Positions 1-7,077 of a stretch of DNA of 10,802 nucleotides are shown here, piece by piece. The notes under the pieces are model-generated. The model saw nothing but the letters and a program-made list of their open reading frames with translations. It was not told the origin of the DNA and did no database searches. Location: NCBI GenBank assembly GCA_020631315.1, contig JAHDHM010000031.1, positions 6,474-17,275 on the forward strand, written 5' to 3'. The DNA is from Acidimicrobiales bacterium (GTDB lineage Bacteria; Actinomycetota; Acidimicrobiia; Acidimicrobiales; Poriferisodaliceae). The stretch's first letter is position 1. Each line of letters begins with the position of its first letter. The position numbers were made by a program, and so were the translations under genes.

Positions 1-62
1 GCCCGGCCAGCGGCAGGGTCGCAGAGCAGTAGCCCGGCCTCGGGTCGGGCCGCAGAGCAATA
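1..62. repeat. Two tandem copies of a ~31-bp GC-rich repeat at the window edge
   Basis: Positions 1-31 and 32-62 align without gaps. Both begin GCCCGGCC and both end GCAGAGCA(G/A)TA; about 8 of the 31 positions differ, mostly in the middle. The array may continue to the left of the window, which cannot be seen. Copy 2 can also fold on itself (GCCCG at 32-36 with CGGGC at 46-50). It lies directly downstream of the minus-strand gene ending at 70, so it may be part of that gene's transcription end. Two copies is the minimum for a repeat and the function is unknown. Confidence 0.5.
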
Positions 63-68
63 GCTCTG
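53..68 (-). terminator. Hairpin directly after the stop of the PEP mutase-like gene
   Basis: CAGAGC (53-58) and GCTCTG (63-68) are perfect inverted repeats with a 4-nt loop. They start one base beyond the stop codon (70-72) of the minus-strand gene. There is no U-tract, so it is not a canonical intrinsic terminator, but hairpins without a T-run are common at gene ends in high-GC actinobacteria. A role in termination or in 3'-end stability is inferred from position only. Confidence 0.35.
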
Positions 69-69
69 G

Positions 70-948
70 TCAGCCTTCGGCGTAGCGCTGTTCGGTGGCC
101 CGCATCTGCGGGAGGCCCACCAGGTCGGTGAAGGCGTCGAAGGGATTGCCGCCGCCCTCGAACTCGGGAGGGCGAGACGGTGTGCCGTGGGCGGCGATGT
201 CGGACAACACGTTCTGCATCGCCGCCGCGGCGCGTAGGAGCACGGAGATCGGCAGCAGCAGGATCGAGTAGCCGAGCGCAGCCACTTCATCGGCCGACAG
301 CTCGGGCGACTTGCCGCCGTCGACCCAGTTGTAGACGAGCGGTCGATCAAGACCCGCGTCGCCAACCGCGGCGAACTCGTCCACGGAACGCAGCGCCTCG
401 ACGAACAGCACGTCAGCGCCTGCCGCCGCATACGCGTGGGCCCGCTCGAGTGCGGCATCGAAGCCCTCCGGAGCTCGTGCGTCCGTCCTGGCGATGATGA
501 GCGGACCGTCGTCACCGGCAGCGTCCTTGGCGGCTCGCACCTTTGACGCCATCTCGGACGACGAGATGACGGACTTGTCGTCCATGTGCCCGCACCGCTT
601 CGGTGCCACCTGGTCCTCGAGCTGGATCGCCGAGACGCCGGCGGACGCGTAGTCGCGCACGGTCCGTGCGACGTTCAGGGCGTTGCCATAACCCGTGTCG
701 GCGTCGGCGATCACCGGCATCGTCGTCGCGGCTGCGATCCGACGAGCGTTGTCCGTCATCTCGGTGGCCGACAACAGGCCGATGTCGGGCTGGCCGAGCA
801 GCGCAGCCGACGTACCGAAGCCGGTCATGTACGCGGCCTCGAAGCCAGCGAGCTCGATCATCCTGGCGCCGAGCGCGTCCTGGCAGCCGGGGACGACCAG
901 CAGCTCACCGGTGTCCAGTCGTGTGCGCAGTCGCTGGGTTCGGTTCAC
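70..948 (-). CDS. Isocitrate lyase / PEP mutase superfamily enzyme (methylisocitrate lyase-like)
   Basis: A 292-residue alpha/beta-barrel enzyme of the isocitrate lyase/PEP mutase superfamily. Members cleave or form C-C or C-P bonds in 2-oxo or 2-hydroxy acids using Mg2+. The sequence shows the metal-binding run IADADTGYGN (residues 80-89, with D82 and D84), the acidic pair E111-D112, and the K-R-C-G-H loop at 117-121. That loop carries the catalytic cysteine of lyases such as 2-methylisocitrate lyase, and it argues against a PEP mutase, which lacks this Cys. ARTDAR follows at 153-158. The length is normal for the short (non-ICL) branch. The GTG start at 948 is fixed by a strong Shine-Dalgarno, GAGGAGG (955-961 on the complement), 6 nt upstream. 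The substrate cannot be assigned: methylisocitrate, dimethylmalate and oxaloacetate are all possible. It is cytoplasmic by inference and divergent from the selenoprotein gene across 122 bp. Confidence 0.9.
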   Translation of the reverse strand: MNRTQRLRTRLDTGELLVVPGCQDALGARMIELAGFEAAYMTGFGTSAALLGQPDIGLLSATEMTDNARRIAAATTMPVIADADTGYGNALNVARTVRDYASAGVSAIQLEDQVAPKRCGHMDDKSVISSSEMASKVRAAKDAAGDDGPLIIARTDARAPEGFDAALERAHAYAAAGADVLFVEALRSVDEFAAVGDAGLDRPLVYNWVDGGKSPELSADEVAALGYSILLLPISVLLRAAAAMQNVLSDIAAHGTPSRPPEFEGGGNPFDAFTDLVGLPQMRATEQRYAEG

Positions 949-1070
949 GCCCGGCCTCCTCGTGTGCGCCCGAAGGTAGACGGCCGCCCCGGCCGGAACA
1001 CCGACGACGACGTCTTGGGCATCGGCAAGGTCGCTCGGTAGCGTCGTGACCGAACTCGCCAGGGGGACGA

Positions 1071-2219
1071 ATGGCCGATCACGACATCAAGGCGATGACC
1101 GCCGACATCGACACGCCGGACTTCGAGAACACGGCGTTCACCACGCCGCCGCCGCTGTCCGAGGCGACGGTCGCCATCGTCACCACCGCAGCGTTGCACC
1201 ACCCGGATCAAGAGGACTTCTCCGGCAACGACACCGGGTTCCGCGTGCTCGACGGGAGTCGCCGGGACTACCAGCTGGGCCATTGGAGCCCGAACTTCGA
1301 CACCGTCGGCTTCGCCTACGACATGAACGTGGTCATGCCCCTCGACCGCCTGGATGAACTGGCCGAGCAGGGTGTCATCGGCAAGGTCGCCGACGAGCAC
1401 CTGGCCTACGCAGGCAACCAGTTCGACATCAGCGCCATCCGCATGGACTCGGGTCCCGCAGGGGCGAAGTACCTGAAAGAGCAGGGCATCGACGTCGTCC
1501 TGCTCACACCCGTCTGACCGCTCTGCACGCGTACCGTGAGTACGCTCGCACATGTCTTCGAGGCAGCCGGTCTCGCCACCATCGCCCTCGGCTCGCAGCG
1601 CAACCAGATCGCCAACACGGCGCCGCCGCGGGGCCTGTTCTGCGACTTCCCGTTGGGTCGGCCGCTCGGCAAGCCGGGTGACGCCGAGTTCCAACACCGG
1701 GTGTTGTCGACCGCATTCGGTCTCCTCGAGTCGACCGAGCCGGTGTTCGCCGAGTTCGGTGAGTCCATCGAGGACGATGCGTCAGAGGTGGTGGCCTGCA
1801 CCTTGCCGCCTCGCGACGACACCGATGCCCACCCGGCCATCGCCGAGGCCCGAGGGCTTCGACCGGCCTACGAGCGAGCGGTCGAGAAGTACGGCAACCG
1901 CATCGGCGCAGGACGAGCCGTCGATGTCGATCACATCACCGATGCGCTCGAGGCGTTCATCAAGGTCGAAGCCGACGGCGCTGCGTGGAAGGAAGCCGAC
2001 ATCCCCGGCGTACCGGCTCGGGTCAGCCAGGACATCCGTGGCTACTACGAGACGGCGATGCTGGGGCTCACCGATCACGCCCCGGCGGCGTGGAGCGGGA
2101 CCCGCTGGTTTCTCGACGAGACCGAAGCCGGCAAGCTCGTCATGTCCGCCCGGGCGGCAATGCGCGACGCCCAGGTGAAGGGCCCGATCTGGTTCTACAT
2201 GGCACCAGGCGACAGGTAG
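1071..2219 (+). CDS. GrdB-like selenoprotein with in-frame UGA read as Sec149 (UPLC motif)
   Basis: One frame runs from ATG 1071 to TAG 2217-2219, broken only by TGA at 1515-1517. Read as selenocysteine, this gives 382 residues with Sec149. The sequence around it (DVVLLTPV-U-PLC, then a helix-like stretch ending EAAGL) matches the Sec region of glycine/betaine/sarcosine reductase component B (GrdB, DGV-I-T-S-T-U-G-T-C...), including the resolving Cys at U+3 (Cys152) and a later FPLGRPLG resembling the PHPLG segment of GrdB. Upstream, NVVMPLDRLDELAEQGVIGK (residues 86-105) resembles the PLD-L-EL-EGVIGK block of GrdB. The start has AGGGGG at 1061-1066, 4 nt from the ATG. The downstream half has no convincing Shine-Dalgarno before its first GTG (1536), so independent translation is unlikely. 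The protein is shorter than clostridial GrdB (about 435), and its Sec is central, not near the C-terminus; the last ~200 residues are not recognised. The reaction is unknown: probably thiol/selenol redox or reductive cleavage. A nonsense-mutated pseudogene is the alternative. Confidence 0.82.
1518..1545 (+). promoter_or_regulatory. Candidate bacterial SECIS element after the UGA codon
   Basis: After the UGA (1515-1517) come 11 nt (1518-1528), then a perfect 6-bp stem GCGTAC (1529-1534) / GTACGC (1540-1545) with the 5-nt loop CGTGA (1535-1539). The second loop base is G, within a GU step. The E. coli fdhF minimal SECIS is likewise a 17-nt hairpin 11 nt downstream of UGA with a GU-containing loop, bound by SelB. 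Here the hairpin is also 17 nt, but the bulged U of fdhF is absent. A lower stem is possible from GACCG (1516-1520) with CGGTC (1568-1572) and CTGC (1523-1526) with GCAG (1563-1566). The hairpin lies inside the coding sequence, as bacterial SECIS elements do. The function is inferred from geometry; no folding energy was computed. Confidence 0.7.
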
Positions 2220-2302
2220 GCGCGGATTTCTTCACTGCTGCGGGAACCTCGGGGGCGGGTTGCGTCGTCCAAACGAACACACCCCTCGAAACGGAGTCTC
2301 CG

Positions 2303-2812
2303 ATGACCAAGATCCTCGCTGCCCTGTTCTCCGCCGCCCTGCTGTTCGCCGCATGCGGCGACAGTGACGGGGCCGACACCACCGGGGTTCTCGGCGATCC
2401 CGCCCCTCTCGTCGACGACGCGTCGTCGGGCGACGATCCGGCGACCTCGGGTCTCGCCGCCGGTTCCTGTCTGGCCGGCGATCCGAACTGCGACGACATC
2501 GGCGATGGGTCCTCGGCAGCACCATTGCCTGCCGACGGTGATGCTGACGTCACCGGAGCACCGGTCGAGTCCGTCACCGGCCTGCTGCACATCCAGGACG
2601 GCGTGGCCCGCCTGTGCGGCTCGTTCCTCGAGTCGTTCCCGGTCCAGTGCGGCGACGAGATCGTCCGCGTCGATGGCATCACCGTGGACAATCTGGCCGA
2701 GTTCGTGGACCCCGAGGACTCGACGGTCTGGAACGAGCAGGGTGTGGTGTGGGTCGACGAGCCCGTCACCCTGTTCGGCGTCGTCGAGGACGGCGTGTTG
2801 CTCGCCGGCTGA
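2303..2812 (+). CDS. Small secreted lipoprotein with four further cysteines
   Basis: A 169-residue predicted lipoprotein. Residues 1-17 form a short signal peptide (TK, then a hydrophobic run) ending in the lipobox FAAC, with Cys18 as the lipidation site. A low-complexity Asp/Ser/Gly/Ala linker follows (about 19-90), as is usual for actinobacterial surface lipoproteins. A compact C-terminal part starts at VTGLLHIQDG (91-100) and contains RLCGSFLESFPVQCG (103-117). The four later cysteines fall in two pairs, Cys56/Cys63 and Cys105/Cys116, which could form disulfides outside the membrane. The start is ATG 2303, with GGAG at 2293-2296 six nt upstream; the frame is open further upstream but overlaps the selenoprotein gene, so that extension is rejected. 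Function is not recognised. It lies 83 bp after the selenoprotein and probably has its own promoter, though co-transcription cannot be excluded. Confidence 0.85.
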   Translation: MTKILAALFSAALLFAACGDSDGADTTGVLGDPAPLVDDASSGDDPATSGLAAGSCLAGDPNCDDIGDGSSAAPLPADGDADVTGAPVESVTGLLHIQDGVARLCGSFLESFPVQCGDEIVRVDGITVDNLAEFVDPEDSTVWNEQGVVWVDEPVTLFGVVEDGVLLAG

Positions 2813-2820
2813 GGACTCAC

Positions 2821-2838
2821 CAGCGACAGTTCTCGCTG
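2821..2838. terminator. Hairpin between convergent lipoprotein and MFS genes
   Basis: CAGCGA (2821-2826) and TCGCTG (2833-2838) form a perfect 6-bp stem with a 6-nt loop. It sits in the 37-bp gap between two genes that end facing each other, so one hairpin could serve both strands. No T-tract follows on either strand. The terminator role is inferred from position. Confidence 0.4.
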
Positions 2839-2849
2839 ACCCGTGAAGG

Positions 2850-4049
2850 TCAGAACGACGCCGAGTCCGTGTCGACGGGCTCGGCGTCGACGCGTTCCAG
2901 CCGCAGCGCGACCACACCGGCGCCGACCACGGCGATGGCGGCGCTCACGACCCAGGCGAGGGTGTAACCGTCGGTGGCGTCGATCATGGCGCCGACTGCA
3001 GGGCCTCCGGCGGTGAGGCCGAGCAGGAAACCGAACAACAGGACACCGCTGGCCCGGCCGGTGTTGCCGGTCTGGCGGATCATCGACAGGTTGGCCGCAG
3101 TGTTCCACGAGCCGAGGGTCATGCCGTTCAGCACGGTGCCGATCCACAACAACGCGACCGGCCCCCACATGGCACCGAGTGCGATCATCACCGAACAGGC
3201 GCCGAGGCCGCCCATCAGGACGAGCATCCGACGGGCCGAGGCCCCTCGGTCGAGCAGTCGGCCCGCGGCGATGCGCGTGGGAATCGCCACGAGTCCGGAG
3301 ACCGCGAAGACGAGGCCGGCCGTCGTCGGCGAGAGCCCGACGGCCTCTTCGGCGAACAACGGGGTGAACCGGCCGAGGCCACCACCGACGAAGCCGAGCA
3401 GGAAACCGAAGAGACCCACCTGGTACACGAACATCGGGAGTCGTGATGTGGGTGCGGCGTCGGCCGTCGCCTTCGACGAGGTCGACGGGCTGTCGTCGAG
3501 CTCGGTGACGAAGCGGAGTCCGGCCAGGCACACGATCGAGATCGCAGCGACGCCCCACATCGCGGCTCGCCAGCCCCACGCCGATGCGACGGTCGGCACC
3601 GCGACGCCGGACGTGAACACGGCCACCTGCACGCCTGACTGCTTGATCCCGGTCGTGACACCGCGCAGCTGTGCGGGGACTCCGGTGGCGATCGCCATGT
3701 TGGTCGCAGGGTTCCCCCAGCCCTGTGCGAGACCGGCGACGACCATGCCGAACATCAGTCCCCAGTAGCCGTCGGACAGCGCCATCCAGACAGCAGTCAC
3801 CGCCGAGATCACCAGCACCGAGCCCATGGCGCGTCGACCACCGAGCCGGTCAGACAGACGTCCGGCGGTCGGGGCGAAGAGGCCGCCCACGCCCGTGTTG
3901 GCTGCACCGAGCAGACCGATCTCGAACTTCGAGATGCCGAACTCGTCCTGGAGGTCCGTCGCGGCCACCGTGAGCACGAAGTACGCGAGCGTGGACATCG
4001 CCATCGTCAGCAACAGCATTCCGGCGAATGCCGAACGATCGAGGCGCAT
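2850..4049 (-). CDS. Major facilitator superfamily (MFS) transporter
   Basis: A 399-residue integral membrane transporter with the usual MFS length and about 12 hydrophobic segments. MFS motif A between TM2 and TM3 is clear: GRLSDRLGGRRAM (about residues 63-75). The TM4-5 region has RGVTTGIKQSGVQ (about 129-141), which resembles the G-[IL]-KQ-[SA]-G stretch of the CynX/NimT-like and related MFS groups. The last residues are hydrophilic (LERVDAEPVDTDSASF) and cytoplasmic by prediction. The substrate is unknown; nothing nearby points to one. ATG 4049 is preferred; a GTG directly before it (4052) is equally in frame. There is no strong Shine-Dalgarno upstream, so the transcript may be leaderless. 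The gene is divergent from the DUF445 gene and converges on the lipoprotein gene. Confidence 0.9.
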   Translation of the reverse strand: MRLDRSAFAGMLLLTMAMSTLAYFVLTVAATDLQDEFGISKFEIGLLGAANTGVGGLFAPTAGRLSDRLGGRRAMGSVLVISAVTAVWMALSDGYWGLMFGMVVAGLAQGWGNPATNMAIATGVPAQLRGVTTGIKQSGVQVAVFTSGVAVPTVASAWGWRAAMWGVAAISIVCLAGLRFVTELDDSPSTSSKATADAAPTSRLPMFVYQVGLFGFLLGFVGGGLGRFTPLFAEEAVGLSPTTAGLVFAVSGLVAIPTRIAAGRLLDRGASARRMLVLMGGLGACSVMIALGAMWGPVALLWIGTVLNGMTLGSWNTAANLSMIRQTGNTGRASGVLLFGFLLGLTAGGPAVGAMIDATDGYTLAWVVSAAIAVVGAGVVALRLERVDAEPVDTDSASF

Positions 4050-4139
4050 CACGGCGACACTACGCCGAGAGTTGTGACGCAGCCGGAAAGTTCGCGACTT
4101 GCGGCGACGACCGAGCGTCCATTGACCAGTACGGAACAG

Positions 4140-5414
4140 ATGACACCAACCACGACCTCCTCCCCCGCACCGTCGCCCGACCTCGATCGGCGACGTGGGC
4201 TTCGCCGGATGCGACTCGTCGCCACCGGCCTGCTGCTCGCTGCGGTCGCCTTGTACGTGGTGGCTCGGTCGCTCGAATCACCGGGTGATGGCTGGAGCTA
4301 CGTCAGGGCGACCGCAGAAGCGGCGATGGTCGGCGCGATCGCCGACTGGTTCGCGGTGACCGCCCTGTTCCGGCATCCGCTCGGCCTGCCGATCCCCCAC
4401 ACGGCGATCATCCCGAGACGCAAGGACGCCATCGGTGCGAGCCTCGGCAGCTTCGTCGAGGAGAACTTCCTGTCGGCAGAGACCATCGCGACGAGGATCG
4501 AGACAGCTGCGCCGGCGCGGCGCCTCGGCGACTGGCTCGCCGATCCCGATCACGTCGACGATCTGACCGCCCGCCTGTGCCGGATCTCGGCACAGGCCAT
4601 CGCTCAGTTCGACGACGACCGGCTGCAGGCTGCGATCGACGACGTGATCGCAGCGCGACTCCGGGAGCTCGATCATCCAACTGGTCTCGCACAGCTGACC
4701 GACGTGATCACGGCCGGCCGTCATCACGACGTGCTCGTCGATGCTGCGGCCCGGGTCACGATCGACTTCCTCGTCGATCAGCGTGGTGCGTTGCGCACGA
4801 TGCTCGGCGGCGAGAGTCCGTGGTGGGTGCCGTCGATCCTCGACGATGCGGTGTTCGACCGTCTCCACAGCGCCGGACTCTCGTTCGTCCGCGACGTCCG
4901 GCGCCAACGGAACCATCCGGCACGTGGCGCACTCGACCGCCAGCTGGAACGCCTGGTGCTTCGGCTCCGCACCGACGAGCGCCTGCGCGGCAAGGTCCGC
5001 GACGGTGTCAGCGGCATCATCGACCATCCCGACGTCCGCGGCTTCGCCACAGAGCTCGCCAAAGACCTGCGCCGTCTCGCCGTCGACGAGCTGTCGGCCG
5101 CCGACTCGGCGACCCGCCAGACCGTGTCGAGGATCATCGCCGACCTCGGCCGTGATCTGCGAGAGGACGACGAGCTCGCCGCACGCGCCGATGCGTGGCT
5201 GACCCGTACCGCCGCCGGAGCTGCGGAGATCGCGGGGCCCGAGTTCGCCTCGATCATCGAGTCCACGGTCGAACGATGGGACGGCCAGGACACCGCCGAC
5301 CGCATCGAGGAGCAGGTCGGACGCGACCTGCAGTTCATCCGCATCAACGGCACGATCGTCGGCGGGCTCATCGGGTTCACCATCCATCTCATCGGCGAGA
5401 CGCTGCTGCACTGA
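4140..5414 (+). CDS. DUF445 family membrane protein (YjiN-like)
   Basis: A 424-residue protein of the DUF445 family, whose biochemical role is unknown. A short basic N-terminal segment (RRRGLRRMR) precedes TM1 (about residues 25-45). The family signature follows at about 57-94: A-T-A-E-A-A-M-V-G-A-I-A-D-W-F-A-V-T-A-L-F, then HPLGLPIPHTAIIPRR and KDAIGASLGSFVEENFL. The middle is long, charged and helical, with many Asp/Arg residues, probably a soluble helical-bundle or coiled-coil domain. The last ~20 residues (GTIVGGLIGFTIHLIGETLL) form a C-terminal TM helix, a typical DUF445 ending. I chose ATG 4140, with a weak GGA 4 nt upstream, because it leaves room for divergent promoters with the MFS gene. 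GTG 4074 is in frame and would add 22 Ser/Thr-rich residues. The next gene begins 61 bp downstream on the same strand. Confidence 0.88.
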   Translation: MTPTTTSSPAPSPDLDRRRGLRRMRLVATGLLLAAVALYVVARSLESPGDGWSYVRATAEAAMVGAIADWFAVTALFRHPLGLPIPHTAIIPRRKDAIGASLGSFVEENFLSAETIATRIETAAPARRLGDWLADPDHVDDLTARLCRISAQAIAQFDDDRLQAAIDDVIAARLRELDHPTGLAQLTDVITAGRHHDVLVDAAARVTIDFLVDQRGALRTMLGGESPWWVPSILDDAVFDRLHSAGLSFVRDVRRQRNHPARGALDRQLERLVLRLRTDERLRGKVRDGVSGIIDHPDVRGFATELAKDLRRLAVDELSAADSATRQTVSRIIADLGRDLREDDELAARADAWLTRTAAGAAEIAGPEFASIIESTVERWDGQDTADRIEEQVGRDLQFIRINGTIVGGLIGFTIHLIGETLLH

Positions 5415-5475
5415 GCCCGAGTCGATCGTCGACGGTGCGCGACGAAGCGCGAGACTCTCGGCGGGGAGGCAGGTC

Positions 5476-6192
5476 GTGACGATCGCGGAGCTGATCATCA
5501 TCACGGTCGCGGCCGGCGCAGGGGCGATGGTGCAGGGGTCGATCGGCCTGGGGTTCACGTTGACCGCAGGCCCTGCGCTGTTCCTGGTCGATCCCGGCTT
5601 CGCTCCGGGACCGGTCCTGCTCGCAGGTCAGTTCGTGTCGATGCGCAACATCCTCGGCGACCGCGGCGAGACGGCGTGGGACGTGTGGCGCCGCAGCGTC
5701 GCGGGCATCCCGATCGGCATCGTGGCCGGCTTGGCACTGCTGGCGATGATGTCGGAACGCACCCTGGCGGTCACGGTCGCACTGCTCACCATCACCGCAG
5801 CGAGCGCCCTCCTCGCCGGATGGCGAGTCCGACCGAGCGGTGCGCTGGACGTCGCAGCCGGCAGCGCAAGCGCGTTCGCCAGCATGGTCGCCGGGCTCCC
5901 CGGACCCCCGCTCGTGGTGGCCTACTCGGAGCTGGAACCGCGCTGCATGCGCGGCACCTCCGCCTCCACGATCTTCACCGTCGGCTTGATCGCGGCGGGC
6001 TCGCTCGCCCTGAGTGGCAACTTCGGGGGCGACGAGGTCGAGCTGATCGGCCTGCTCATGCCCGGCGTCGTCGTCGGGCTGCTCGCCACGCGCTGGACCC
6101 GGCCCCTGGTCGAACAGCGCTGGTTCCGGCCCGCCGTGCTGCTCGTCGCACTCGCTGGCGGCGTGGTGCTGCTCCTTCGACAGCTCGGCTGA
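5476..6192 (+). CDS. TauE/SafE (TSUP) family permease
   Basis: A 238-residue, highly hydrophobic protein of the TauE/SafE family, which exports or imports sulfite, sulfonates, sulfoacetate or other small anions. The two-repeat design is visible: GSIGLGFTLTAGPAL (residues 21-35) in the first half and SASAFASMVAGLPGPPLVVA (130-149) in the second, each with the glycine/proline-rich re-entrant-like pattern of the family. About 7-8 membrane segments are expected. The start is GTG 5476, supported by GGGGAGG at 5463-5469 with 6-nt spacing. The protein is slightly shorter than most members but appears complete. It lies between the DUF445 and crotonase-like genes on the same strand (gaps of 61 and 57 bp), so a loose operon is possible. 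The substrate cannot be told from sequence. Confidence 0.88.
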   Translation: MTIAELIIITVAAGAGAMVQGSIGLGFTLTAGPALFLVDPGFAPGPVLLAGQFVSMRNILGDRGETAWDVWRRSVAGIPIGIVAGLALLAMMSERTLAVTVALLTITAASALLAGWRVRPSGALDVAAGSASAFASMVAGLPGPPLVVAYSELEPRCMRGTSASTIFTVGLIAAGSLALSGNFGGDEVELIGLLMPGVVVGLLATRWTRPLVEQRWFRPAVLLVALAGGVVLLLRQLG

Positions 6193-6249
6193 CATCGACG
6201 GTGTCGGACGCGCCAGACTGCGAACCGGACCGACGAGGAGCGACCCCAG

Positions 6250-7062
6250 ATGATCGACCGCTATCAGGAGCTCTACCCCGGGCTGACGTTCGCCGAGGCA
6301 GCCGACGGCGTGCTCCAGGTCACCATGGAGGGACCGGGTCTCAACTCCGTGAGCGCGGAGATGCACCGGGAATTGGCCGACGTCTGGACCACGATCGACC
6401 GCGACCCTGCCGTGCGGGTCGCCCTCATCGCAGGGGCGGGCCGTGGCTTCAGCTCCGGCGGCAGCTTCGACATGATCGAGGACATCCGGACCGACTACGC
6501 CACGGCCCTCAAGGTCATGCGTGAGGCCCGTGACCTGGTGATGAACGTCATCAACTGCTCGAAGCCGGTGGTCTCGGCGATGTGGGGCCCCGCTGTGGGC
6601 GCCGGTCTCGTCGCCGGGCTGCTCGCCGACGTGTCGGTTGCCGGACGCACCACTCGCATCATCGACGGCCACACTCGCCTCGGCGTCGCCGCCGGTGACC
6701 ACGCCGCCATCTGCTGGCCGATGCTGTGCGGCATGGCCAAGGCCAAGTACTACCTGCTCACCTGTCGCGATCTGTCCGGCGAGGAGGCCGAACGTATCGG
6801 TCTCGTCTCGTTGTGTGTCGACGACGACGCCGTCATGGACGAGGCGCTCCAGGTCGCCGTGGAGCTGTCGAACGGAGCCCAGCAGGCGATCCGGTGGACG
6901 AAGCGCACGCTCAACCACGCCTACCGGATGTTCGAACCGGCATTCGACGCATCGCTCGCCTATGAGTTCCTCGGGTTCATGGGACCCGACTCCGGCGAAG
7001 GTGTCGCCAGCCACCGAGAGCGTCGAGCCCCGGACTTCATCGGCGGTCCGACCAGCGAGTGA
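6250..7062 (+). CDS. Enoyl-CoA hydratase/isomerase (crotonase) family protein without the classical Glu pair
   Basis: A 270-residue crotonase-fold, acyl-CoA-binding protein, cytoplasmic and probably oligomeric by family. The oxyanion hole is intact: [11 protein letters not shown] (64-74) and GPAVGAG (113-119) supply the two backbone NH groups that hold the thioester. An ungapped hand alignment to rat mitochondrial hydratase places His141 where Glu144 lies and Tyr167 where Glu164 lies, so both hydratase acids are missing. A distinctive GDHAAICWP run follows (149-157), and Asp150/His151 are candidate catalytic residues. Hydration is therefore doubtful; isomerase, hydrolase, decarboxylase or dehalogenase-type chemistry is possible. 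The start is ATG 6250, with GAGGAG at 6235-6240 and 9-nt spacing. The C-terminal ~70 residues ([15 protein letters not shown]...) follow the usual crotonase helical region. It is convergent with the mnh operon across 15 bp. Confidence 0.87.
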   Translation: MIDRYQELYPGLTFAEAADGVLQVTMEGPGLNSVSAEMHRELADVWTTIDRDPAVRVALIAGAGRGFSSGGSFDMIEDIRTDYATALKVMREARDLVMNVINCSKPVVSAMWGPAVGAGLVAGLLADVSVAGRTTRIIDGHTRLGVAAGDHAAICWPMLCGMAKAKYYLLTCRDLSGEEAERIGLVSLCVDDDAVMDEALQVAVELSNGAQQAIRWTKRTLNHAYRMFEPAFDASLAYEFLGFMGPDSGEGVASHRERRAPDFIGGPTSE

Positions 7063-7077
7063 CCATGCGACGAACGG

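Noticed and set aside
1015..1044. Possible promoter TTGGGC - 18 nt - TAGCGT upstream of the selenoprotein gene
   Set aside because: Too few matches to sigma-70-type boxes for GC-rich DNA; could be chance.
1536..2219. Independent gene starting at GTG 1536 and a separate short gene 1071-1517
   Set aside because: Same frame, no convincing Shine-Dalgarno before GTG 1536, GrdB-like similarity on both sides of the TGA, and a SECIS-like hairpin that overlaps the supposed start. A single Sec-containing gene explains all of this.
2140..3579. 479-codon minus-strand open frame covering the lipoprotein and part of the MFS gene
   Set aside because: Arg-rich shadow; overlaps two recognisable proteins in other frames.
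5421..5433. Small hairpin GTCGA-TCG-TCGAC between the DUF445 and TSUP genes
   Set aside because: Short stem of the kind expected by chance in TCGA-rich sequence, no T-tract; not called a terminator.
4278..5558. 426-codon minus-strand open frame opposite DUF445
   Set aside because: No recognisable family; the plus-strand DUF445 signature is strong.
5389..7014. 541-codon minus-strand open frame opposite the TSUP and crotonase genes
   Set aside because: Low-complexity Arg/Asp/Gly/His-rich translation typical of the antisense of GC-rich genes; both plus-strand genes have clear family motifs and ribosome sites.
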